The position numbers and the translations under genes were made by a program. Positions 1-10,100 of a stretch of 16,334 bases of DNA are shown in pieces (positions within the stretch are counted from its first letter, which is position 1; each line of letters begins with the position of its first letter). The notes beneath the pieces are model-generated. The model saw only the letters and a list, made by a program, of their open reading frames with translations. It was not told the origin of the DNA and ran no database searches. Source of the stretch: DASSUC01 sp035649895 (GTDB taxonomy: Bacteria > Actinomycetota > Actinomycetes > Mycobacteriales > Micromonosporaceae); NCBI GenBank assembly GCA_035649895.1, contig DASRIS010000028.1, positions 1 through 16,334 on the forward strand, written 5' to 3'.

Positions 1-1026
1 CTTGACCGAGCCCAGCCACAGCGGCCGGTCCGCCGGCCGGTCCTGCCCGTACGTGGCCAGCAGCGCCTGCGCCTCGATCGGGTCACCCAGCTTGGTACCC
101 GTACCATGCGCCTCCACCGCGTCCACATCGGACGGTGACAGCCGCGCGTTGGTGAGCGCCTGCTGGATCACGGCCCGCTGGGCGAGCTCGCTGGGCGCGC
201 TCAGCCCGTTGCTGGCGCCGTCCTGGTTCGTGGCGGACCCCCGGATGACGGCGAGGACCGGGTGGCCGTTGCGCTGCGCGTCCGACAGCCGCTCCAGCAG
301 CAGCACGCCGGCGCCCTCCGCCCAGCTCGTGCCGTCCGCACCCGCGGCGAACGCCTTGACGCGGCCGTCCGGGGCCAGGCCGCGTTGCCGGCTGACGCCG
401 ACGAACCCGGCCGGTGAGGTCATCACCGTGACGCCACCGGTGAGGGCGAGGGTGCACTCCCCCCGGCGCAGCGAGTGCACCGCCAGATGGACCGCCACCA
501 GCGACGACGAGCAGGAGGTGTCCACCGTCACCGCCGGCCCTTCCAGGCCGAGGAGGTAGGCGACCCGACCCGAGATGACGCTGGCCATGGTGCCGGTGAC
601 GAGGAAGCCCTCGGTCTCGTCGGGGACGGAGCCCAGCCGGGTGGCGTAGTCGGAGGCGACCGCACCCGCGAACACGCCGGTACGGCTGCCCCGCAGCGAC
701 GATGGCGCGACGCCTGCCCGCTCGCACGCCTCCCACGCCGCCTCCAGCAGGAGCCGCTGCTGCGGGTCCATCGCCAGCGCCTCACGCGGCGAGATGCCGA
801 ACAGCGCCGGGTCGAAGTCGGCCACGTCGTACACGAAGCCGCCCTCGACGACGTAGCTCTTGCCGGACCGGTCCGGGTCGGGGTCGTAGAGGTCGTCCTC
901 CCAGCCGCGGTCGGTCGGGAACGCGGAGATCGCGTCGCGACCCTCGTCGACCAGCCGCCACAGCTCCTCGGGCGAGCCGGCGCCACCGGGGTACCGGCAC
1001 GCCATGCCCACGACTGCGATCGGCTC
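1..1026 (-). other. KS domain of gene C (incomplete at window edge)
   Basis: This ketosynthase runs from residue 35 to the left edge. Cys206 and His341 are seen; the second His is outside the window. Compared with the other two KS domains it reads DTSCSSS, SAPSELAQRAVI and HGTGTKLGDP. It should accept an alpha-methyl-beta-keto acyl chain from gene B. Confidence 0.93.
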
Positions 1027-1128
1027 GTGGTCCCGGGCCTCCAGCTCCCGCAGCCGGCTTCGCACCTGGCTGAAGTCTGCGGTGACCCGCTTGAGGTAGT
1101 CGCGGAGCCTGTCTTCGTTGCTCGGCAT
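1..1128 (-). CDS. PKS gene C, 5' part: N-terminal docking domain and ketosynthase (3' end outside window)
   Basis: Translation from the ATG at 1128 stays open for 376 codons to the left edge, so this is the start of a further modular PKS gene. Residues 1-34 form a coiled-coil docking domain (MPSNEDRLRDYLKRVTADF...). The KS begins near residue 35 with the usual EPIAVVGMACRYPGG. The active-site cysteine is Cys206 in DTSCSSS and the first catalytic histidine is His341 in EAHGTG. The window ends at the Lys of the KSNxGH motif, so the second histidine is not seen. AGGAG lies 8 bases upstream of the ATG, which supports this start, 67 bases after the stop of gene B. The stretch following SAP reads SELAQRAVI instead of the common NGPSQQRVI. 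This KS should accept the chain from module 2 of gene B. Confidence 0.95.
   Translation of the reverse strand, partial: MPSNEDRLRDYLKRVTADFSQVRSRLRELEARDHEPIAVVGMACRYPGGAGSPEELWRLVDEGRDAISAFPTDRGWEDDLYDPDPDRSGKSYVVEGGFVYDVADFDPALFGISPREALAMDPQQRLLLEAAWEACERAGVAPSSLRGSRTGVFAGAVASDYATRLGSVPDETEGFLVTGTMASVISGRVAYLLGLEGPAVTVDTSCSSSLVAVHLAVHSLRRGECTLALTGGVTVMTSPAGFVGVSRQRGLAPDGRVKAFAAGADGTSWAEGAGVLLLERLSDAQRNGHPVLAVIRGSATNQDGASNGLSAPSELAQRAVIQQALTNARLSPSDVDAVEAHGTGTKLGDPIEAQALLATYGQDRPADRPLWLGSVK
1027..1128 (-). other. N-terminal docking domain of gene C
   Basis: Residues 1-34 (NEDRLRDYLKRVTADFSQ and RSRLRELEARD) form the coiled-coil docking element typical of downstream PKS subunits. It matches the docking helix type at the end of gene B. 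Confidence 0.9.
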
Positions 1129-1195
1129 GGTCGGCACTCCTACGAGGGGTCTCGGGGCGGGCACGGCCGCAGGGTCCGCACGACGGCAGCCATCT
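1129..1195 (-). other. 67-bp intergenic gap between genes B and C
   Basis: This is the only non-coding stretch in the window. It shows no clear hairpin terminator, promoter or conserved operator, which fits one polycistronic message running through A, B and C. Confidence 0.75.
1137..1141 (-). promoter_or_regulatory. Ribosome-binding site of gene C
   Basis: AGGAG on the minus strand ends 8 bases before the ATG at 1128. The spacing and match to the 16S anti-Shine-Dalgarno sequence are good and fix this ATG as the start of gene C. Confidence 0.85.
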
Positions 1196-4100
1196 CTAGG
1201 CTCCGAGCTCGCGGTCGATCAGCTCGAACATCTCGTCGTCGCTGGCGGCGGCGAGCGTGTCGCTGTCGAGGACATCGCCGGCCGGGCCGGCGGACGGGCC
1301 GTTCCACCGCCACAGCAGCCGGTCGAGCCGCCGGCCGATCCGGTCGCGGATGTCGCCATCGGCATCCATGGACGCGAGCGCGCTCTCCAGGCGCTCGATC
1401 TCCTCGAGGATCGGCAGGCCGTCGCCTGCCGCCGGGCGTAGCTGCTCGCGCAGGTGGGTGGCGAGGGCGGTCGGGGTGGGGTAGGCGAACGCCAGCGTGG
1501 CCGGCAGGGTCAGCCCGGACTGCTGGCTGAGGCGGTTGCGCAGCTCGACCGACATCATCGAGTCGAAGCCCAGCTCCTTGAAGGGGCGCTCCGGTTCGAC
1601 ACCGTCGATGGACGGATGCCCCAGCACCTGGGCGGCCTGCCGCCGTACCAGGTCGACCAGTAGCCGCTGCTGCTCCGCGACGGCCAGGCCGTCCAGCCGG
1701 CGCAGCAAAGCGCCGCCATCCGCGCCACCTGAGCCGTCCGCGCCGCCGGTGCGGACGGTGTGCCGGCGGACGCGCTCCTCGACCAGGCCGCGCAGCTCCG
1801 CCGGCAGGTCACCGGCTTCGGCCCCGCGGCGCAGCGCGGCCGCGTCCAGGCGGGCGGCGAAGACCACCGGCTCGCCGGACCGCAGGGCGTCGGTCAGAGC
1901 CTCGCCGAGGGCGTCCTCCGGTTCCGGCCCGCCCGGCCGCTGCGCAGCCGGCCACCCGCTCGCGACCAGCGTCAGGGCGGGCTGCCCGCGGGCCCGTCGC
2001 TGCTGGCTGAGCCCGTCGAGAAGGGCGTCGGGCCGCGACGCGCAGCAGACCAGCACGGTGCCGTCGAGGCCTGCGGTGAGCTCGTGCAGGTGGGCCACTG
2101 TGCCAGCCGCTGCGGTGGTATCGATGACCAGGTCCGGCTCGCCGTCGGTGAGCAGCGTGCCGAACAGCCCGGCCAGCCAGTCCCGGTCGCCGGGGTCCCC
2201 GGTCACGACCTCGACGCGGGCGCCGCCGGCCGCCAGCTCGGCCGCCAGGTCGGCCCGGCCGTCAGTCTCCGGGCCAGCCAGGACCAGCCTGGGTACGGCG
2301 TAGCCGGTGACCAGCCAGCGGGCGGCGGCAGCGGCGAGGCGACCGGTGCCGGTCAGCAGGACCGTGCCGCCGAACGCCTCGTGCCGACCGGCCAGGGTGG
2401 ACCCGGCGGGGTCCGCGGCCGACCCGTCCAGGTCCGAAGTCGGTGCCGCCGGGGCCGCGGCCGGCGCCGGCAGCCTGCGCAGCCGTGGCACCAGCACCTG
2501 GCCGTTGCGGACGGCCACCCGGGGCTCATCTCCGGACAGGGCGGCCTGGACCGCCACCGGCCACAGGTCCGGATCGCCGGCGTCCATGTCGGCCAGCAGC
2601 AACCGGCCGGGGTGCCGGCGCTGCGCGTCCTGCACCAGGTCCCAGGCTGGGGCATGAACCAGCCCGGGCAGGTGGTCACCGGCGCCGGTGGCGACCGCCC
2701 CGGCGGTCAGCACGACCAGGCGGGAGCCCGTGAGCCGGTCGTCGGCCAGCCATCCGTCGAGGACCGCGGCCAGCTCGGCGGAGGCGCTGTCCGCGGCAGC
2801 CACCAGCCCAGCACTGTCCACAGTAGTGGATGGCTCGACACTGTCCACAGTGACGGATAGCTCCGCGTTATCCACAGTGACAGGTAGCTCCGCACTGTCC
2901 ACAGTGGTAGTCAGCTCGGCACCACATGCAGCGGCAGGCGGCTCGACGCTGCCTGCGGCTGCGGGCCGCCCAACGGCTGCGGTGGGGACGGGTGGGCGGA
3001 CCAGGACCACGGTCGCGGGCGGGGGGACACCCGCGTCGAGCACCGCGGCCAGGGCGCCCAGATGGGGGTACGTGTAGACAGCGTGCCCGGCGCTCTGCAG
3101 GGCGGCACCGACACCGAGCCGGTCCTCGCCGAGCACCGCCCACGTGCTGACCGTCCCGTCGCCAGGCTCGGCGCCGCCAGGCCTGGTGTCGCCCGCGGCG
3201 TACGCGCCGGCGAGCGGCGCGGCGGTCCAGTCCAGCGCGTACAGGTCCGCCGACCGGGCCCGTAGGCCCGCGACCTGGTCCAGGTCGACCGGCCGCTGCA
3301 CCAGCGCGCCCACCTCGACGACGGGTTGGCCGGTGGGGTCGGCGACCGAGACCCGGATGCCCTCCGCACCGCTCGGCGCCAGCCGGACCCGGGCCTCGGT
3401 GGCTCCGGTGGCCAGCACCGACACCTCTGACCACGTGAACGGCTGGCGTACCTGCCCGTCCTCGGCCGCGACGTCGAAGGCGCTGGCGTGCAGGGCGGCG
3501 TCCAGCAGCGCGGGGTGCACGCCGAAGCGGCCGGCGTCGCCGCGCAGCGGCTCGGCCAGGGAGACCTCCGCGAAGACCTCCTCGCCTCGTCGCCAGGCCG
3601 CGCGCAGGCCGCGGAGCGCCGGCCCATACCGGTAGCCGGCTTCCTCGATGGCGGGGTAGAACCCCGCCACGTCGACGGGTTCGGCGCCGGGCGGCGGCCA
3701 CACGGTGAGGTCGCCGGGCGGCGTCTGGCCGTCCCATGGCGCAGGTCCGGTCAACCATCCTTCGGCGTGGCTCGTCCAGGGCTGGTCGGCAGCGGCGTCC
3801 TCGGGCCGGGAGTGGATCCGGACCTGCGACTCGCCCTCGCCGCCCAGCTCGACGACGACCTGCACCTGCAGGCCGTCCTGTTCGGGCAGGGCCAGCGGCG
3901 CGTGCAGGGCCAGCTCCCGCAGGCGCGGGCGGCCAACCTCGCCGCCGGCGCGGATGGCCAGCTCGACGAAGGCCGCGCCGGGCAGCAGCGCGGTCCCACC
4001 CACCACATGCTCGGCCAGCCAAGGATGGGTGCGGCTGGCGAGCCGGCCGGTCAGCACCACCGCATCCCGGGTCGCCAGCCGGACCGCCGCGCCGAGCAGT

Positions 4101-7100
4101 GGATGGTCGACGGCTGAAAGGCCCAGGCCGGCCGGGTCGCCGCCGCTGCCCGGGCGCGCCTCGATCCAGTAGCGGCGGCGCTGGAAGGGGTATGGGGGCA
4201 GCTCGGTGGGGCGGACGGTGCGCCCGGCGAACAGGGCGGTCCAGTCGACCGGCACGCCGCTGACCCAGAGCTGGGCCAGGCCGGCAACGAGCTGGTCCGG
4301 GCCGCCCCGGTCGCGGCGCAGGGTGCCGACCAGGGTGGCCGGCACCCCCAGCGCGTCCAGCGTCTCGCCCACTGTGGCGGTCAGCACCGGGTGTGCACTG
4401 ACCTCGACGAACGTGGTGTACCCGAGCCCCGCGACCGTCTCGACGGCCCGCTGAAGCTCCACGGTGTGCCGCTGGTTGGCGTACCAGTACTCCGCGTCCA
4501 GCTCGGCGTCGTGCAGCTCGCCGGTGACAGTCGAGACGAACGGCACCACCGGGACCCGGCCGGTGATCGGGGCGAAGGCGGCCAGCAGCTCGGCCCGGAC
4601 CTCCTCCATCTGCGGCGAGTGCGACGCGTAGCTGGCGTCGACCCGCCGGTACCAGACGTCCTGCGCATCGAGCAGCTTGAGCAGCTCGTCGAGGGCCGCC
4701 GAGTCGCCGGACACCACTGTGGAGGTTGGCCCGTTCACCGCCCCGACCGCGAGCCGCTCCGGCCAGCCCCGTAGCCACTCGGCGACCCGGTCGCGGCCTG
4801 CGGCGACCGACACCACGCTGCCCCGGTGGAGCATCCGGGCGCCCAGCGCCGACCGCACCACGACCAGCCGGGCGGCGTCGGCGAGGCTCAACGCGCCGGC
4901 GACCACCGCCGCAGCGATCTCGCCCTGGGAGTGGCCGACCACCGCCGCGGGCCGGACGCCGAGCGCTTCCCAGACGGCGGCGAGGGAGACCATCGTCGCC
5001 CAGAGGACCGGCTGGAGCACCTCGACGCGCCCCAGCCAGGCGTCGTCGTCGGAGGCCAGCACGTCGGTGACGGACCAGTCGAGGAACGGCGCGAGCGCCG
5101 CGTCGCACTCGCCCATGCGGGCGGCGAACACCGGCGAGCAGGCAAGCAGCTCGCGGCCCATGCCGAGCCACTGGGGGCCCTGGCCGGGAAAGACGAAGGC
5201 GACCCCGGCACCGCTGCCTCCGGTGACCGCTCCGGTGACCGCCCCGCCGGCCCCGTCCCCGGCATCGTCCGGGCCACCGTCACCCGGGACGTCGCCGCCC
5301 GGGCCACCGCCGCCGCCCGGGACGCCGCCGCCCGGGACGCCGCCGCCCGGGACGCCACCGCCCGGGACGCCACCGGCTGCCACGGTCCGCGCGCCGGCCA
5401 CCATGCGGGCCCGGTCGGTGCCCCAGACCACGGCGCGGTGCTCCATCGGGCCGCGCGCGGTCAGCAGCGACCATCCGACGTCGGCTGGCTCGGCGTCACC
5501 TGCGCCGAGGCGGGCCAGCTGCTCGGCGCGCGCCCGCAACGCGCCAGCGGTACGGGCCGAGAGCACCCACGGCAGCACCGGTGCGGACCAGACCGGGTCA
5601 CCCTCCACAGTGGTCTGCTGCGGCTGCGGTGTGGCCTCCTCGATGACCACGTGGGCGTTGGTGCCGCTGATGCCGAAGGACGAGACCCCGGCCCGGCGCG
5701 GCCCCGACGCGCTCTCCCAGGGCACCGCCTCGGTCAGCAGGCAGACCGCGCCGGTGGACCAGTCGACATGGGGTGACGGTGCGTCAATGTGCAGGCTGCG
5801 TGGCAGCGTCTGCTCGCGCATGGCGAGCACCATCTTGATGACCCCGGCCACACCCGCGGCGGCCTGGGTATGGCCGATGTTGGACTTCACCGACCCGAGC
5901 CACAGTGGCCGGTCCACCGGCCGGCCCTGCCCGTACGTGGCCAGCAACGCCTGCGCCTCGATCGGGTCACCCAACGTCGTACCCGTGCCATGGGCCTCCA
6001 CCGCGTCCACCTCAGCCGCGGTGAGACCGGCGTTGGCCAGGGCCTGCCGGATGACCCGCTGCTGGGACGGGCCGTTGGGGGCGGTCAGGCCGTTGGACGC
6101 GCCGTCGGAGCTCACCGCGGACCCGCGCACCACGGCGAGGATGTGCCGGCCGTTGCGCTGCGCGTCGGACAGCCGCTCCAGCAGCAGCATGCCGACGCCT
6201 TCGGCCGGGCCGAAGCCGTTCGCCGCGGAGGAGAACGCCCGGCACCGACCGTCCGCGGACAGCGCCTGCTGGCGGCTGAACTCCACGAAGATGCTCGGCG
6301 AGGAGAGCACCGTGGCCCCGCCCGCCAAGGCGAGGTCGCACTCCCCCCGGCGCAGCGCCTGTACCGCCAGGTGCAGCGCGACCAGTGACGACGAGCACGC
6401 GGTGTCCACTGTGACGGCCGGGCCCTCCAGCCCGAGCGCGTACGCCACCCGGCCGGAGGCGACGCTGGCCGCGTTGCCGGTGCCGACGAAGCCCTCCACG
6501 CCGTCCGGCAGGCGGCCGTACGCCGGGGCGTACTGGAAGGCGACCAGGCCGACGAAGACCGCCGTCGCGCTGCCCCGCAGGGTGGCGGGGTCGATCCCGG
6601 CCCGCTCGACGACCTCCCAGGAGGCCTCCAGCAGCAGCCGCTGCTGCGGGTCCATGGCGAGCGCCTCGCGCGGGCTGATGCCGAAGAACGCGGCGTCGAA
6701 GTCACCGGCCGTGTCGACGAAGCCGCCTTCCCGCCCGTACGTACGCCCGGGCTGCTGCGGGTCCGGGTGGTAGAGGTCCTCGATGTCCCAGCCCCGGTCG
6801 GTCGGGCATGCGGAGGTCGCGTCGACGCCGTCGGCCAGCAGCCGCCAGAAGTCCTCAGGGGACTCCACGCCGCCCGGCAGCCGGCAGGCCATCCCCACGA
6901 TCGCGATCGGCTCGTCGGCCGCCCGGGCGACCGCCGGGGCGGAGCCGTCCGGCGCCTGCGCGGTCGCGTCGCCGGGGACGACCCGGCCGCGCAGGTAGCG
7001 GGCGAGGGACTCGGCGGTCGGGTAGTCGAAGACCAGGGTCACCGGCATCCGCAGCTCAGTGGCCTTGGTGAGCCGGTTGCGCAGCTCGACCGCTGCCAGC

Positions 7101-10100
7101 GAGTCGAAGCCGAGGTCCTTGAACGGCCGGTCCGGCTCGACGGCCTGCCCGGACCGGTGCCCCAGCACCACCGCCACGTGCTCGCGGACCAGGTCGAGCA
7201 GTGCCCGGTCACGTCTGGGCCCGGTCAGCCCGGCGAGCCGGCGAGCCAGCTCACCGGCTTCGACGCCGCGCGGCTGGAGCGGGCCCGCGCCGCCGCCGCC
7301 GTCGTGGCGGCGGACCTGGGGAAGGTCGCGGAGCAGCGGGCTCGGGCGGACGGTGGTGAAGCCTGCGGTGAACCGCTCCCAGTCGACATCGACCACTGCC
7401 ACGGTGCTGTCGCCGTACCCGATCGCCTGGTGCAGGGCGGTCAGCGCGAGCTCCGGCGCAAGCGGCGACAGGCCGCTGCGCCGCATGCCCTTGCGGGTCG
7501 CCGCCTGCGCGGCCATACCGGCGCCGGCCCACGGGCCCCAGGCCACCGAGGTCGCCGGCAGGCCGGCCGTGCGGCGCTGCTCGGCGAGCGCGTCGAGGAA
7601 GGCGTTGGCCGCGGCGTAGGCGGCCTGGCCGAGGGTGCCGACGGTGCCGGCGAAGGACGAGAACAGCACGAACGCGTCCAGGTCGTGGCCGCGGGTCAGC
7701 TCGTGCAGGTGCAGCGCGGCGACGGTCTTGGGGCGCAGCACGCGGCGTAGCGGTTCCGGGGTCAGCGCGGCAGCTACCCCGTCCTCGACCACCCCGGCCG
7801 CGTGGAAGACGGCGCGCAGTGGCGCTTCAGCGGGCACCGCGCCGAGCACCTCGGCCAGCTGGTCGCGGTCGGCCGCGTCACACGCGGCGATCGTCACCGC
7901 GCTGCCCCGGCGCCGCAGGTCCGCGGCGAGAACGTCCGCGCCGGGCGCGTCGGCCCCGCGCCGGCTGACCAGCAGGAGGTGACCGGCGCCATGGTCGGCC
8001 AGCCAGCGGGCCGCCTCGGCACCGATGCCGCCGGTGCCGCCGGTGACGAGCACCGTGCCCCGCGGCTGCCACGGCACAGCCAGCTCACCGGCCGGGGCCG
8101 GTGCGGGCGCCAGCCTCCGCGCGAGCGCCCCGGCAGGCCGGATCGCGACCTGGTCCTCCAAGCCGGCACCAGCGCCGCCGGGTGCGACCGGGCCGGCGGT
8201 GGCCGCGGTGAGGACGCCGGCGAGCAGCTTGCCGGTGCGGTCGTCCAGGGTGCCGGGCAGGTCGACCAGTCCACCCCACCGCTCCGGCCACTCCAGGGCG
8301 ACCACCCGGCCCAGGCCCCAGACCAGCGACTGCACCGGGTCCGGCGGCGGGTCGGCTGGGGATGTGGCCACGGCGCCCTGGGTGACGCACCACAGTGGAG
8401 CTTCCACTCCGGCGTCACCCAACGCCTGCACGAGGGTGACGGTGGCGGCCAGGCCGGTGGGGACGTCATCGGGGTCCGGCGCGGTCGGGCCGGGGCAGGC
8501 GAGCAGGGAGAGCACCCCGGCCAGGGCCCCGCTGGCGCCGCCCGGCGCATCGGATGGTGGCGCTTCGGCGAGCAGTTCGTCGATGCGGTCGCCGAGCTCC
8601 ATCCGCAGGACACCAGCGGGGTCGACGGGCAGCGTGGTCACGGCCGCGCCATGTGCGGCCAGCGCCGTACGGCAGGCGTCAAGGAGGCCGCTGTCGGCCA
8701 GACCGGCCGGTACGACCAGCAGCCAGCGGCCGGTCAGGGCCGGCTTCGGCGGGTGGAACGGCCGCCACGACACCAGATAACGGCAGCCGTCAATGGTCTT
8801 CTGGGCGCGTCGCTGCCGGCGCCACGACGACAGCGTGGGCAGCAGGTCGCGCAGTGGCCCGTCCCCGTCGACGCGCAGGGTGCTGGGGATCGCGTCCAGG
8901 TCCTGCCGCTCCACGGCCGCCCAGAAGCGCTCCTCCTCGGGGTCGACGGACCCGGTACGGGGAGCGTCCTCTGGCGCGTCCTGAAGCCAGTAGCGTTGGC
9001 GCTGGAAGGCGTAGGTGGGCAGGTCGACCAGCCGGCCACCGGATCCGGCCAGCATCGTGTCCCAGCGCACCGGGACGCCGCGGACCCACAGCCGGGCCAG
9101 CGCCTGGGTGAAGGTGGCCACCTCGTCACGACCACGGCGGCCGGTGGCCACGAACGCCACGTCCCGGTCCTCGGGTACGCACTCGGGGCCCAGCGCGGTG
9201 AGCACCGCGTCCGGCCCGACCTCCACCACGGTGGCCACCCCGGCCTCGGCCAGCCAGGCCACCGCGTCGGCGTACCGCACCGCCTGCCGTGCCTGCCGCA
9301 CCCAGTAGCCCGGGGTGGACACCTCGCCGGTGGCGTGACCGGTCACTGTGGACACCACCGGCACCTGCGCCGGCCGGAACTGGACACTCTCCGCCACCCG
9401 GGCCAGCTCGTCCAGCACCGGCTCCACCAGCCGGGAGTGGAAGGGGTACCCGCCGGGCAGCCACCGCACCTTCATCTCCTGCCGGCCCAGCCGCGTCGCC
9501 ACTGCCTCCAGCGCCTCCCGCGCGCCGGAGAGCACCACCGACTGTGGACCGTTCACCGCGGCCACATCCACATCCGCCCCAAGCTCCTGGACCACGTCCA
9601 CCACCTGGCCCAGCCCCGCGCGCACCGCCAACATCGCCCCGAGCCCCGCCAGCCGCTGCATCAGCGCCCCGCGGGCGGCCACCAGCCGGCACGCGTCCGC
9701 CAGGTCGAGCACGCCGGCCACGTGGGCCGCGGCGACCTCGCCCACCGAGTGGCCGGCGACGAGGTCCGGCCGTACCCCGAGCGACTCCAGCAGCCGGAAG
9801 GCGGCCACCCCCACCGCGAACAGCCCCGCCTGGGCGAAGACGGTCTGTTCCCACACATCCGCCCCGCCACCGTCCAGCGCCCGCCCCAGCGGCCCCGGCA
9901 GCAGCCCCTCGAACCCCGTACACACCTGCGCCAGCACATCCCGGAACGCCGGGAACCCGGCCGCCAGCCCGGCGCCCATTCCGGCCCACTGCGCCCCCTG
10001 GCCGGAGAACACCGCCCCCACCCGGCCCTCCACCACCCCACCGGTCACCACGGCTCCGCCCGTATCCGTCCGACCCGCCGCCACCGCGCCCAACCCCGCC

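Noticed and set aside
1129..1195. Possible terminator or promoter between genes B and C
   Set aside because: No convincing stem-loop with a T-run and no recognisable -10/-35 were seen in the 67 bases; only a ribosome-binding site is supported.
2868..2876. TTATCCACA, an exact match to a DnaA box, with three related copies at 27-bp spacing
   Set aside because: The copies lie within in-frame coding repeats of a PKS gene, only one matches the consensus, and no AT-rich unwinding region or replication genes are nearby. It is most likely a by-product of the TVDSAEL repeat.
5283..5375. Possible CRISPR-like repeat array
   Set aside because: Units are directly adjacent with no unique spacers and stay in frame within a coding region. 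It is a minisatellite.
4677..6773. Plus-strand open frame of about 700 codons with a PPPGTPPPGT repeat
   Set aside because: The proline repeat is the antisense reading of the 15-bp GGVPG linker array; everything else is a shadow of KS2 and AT2.
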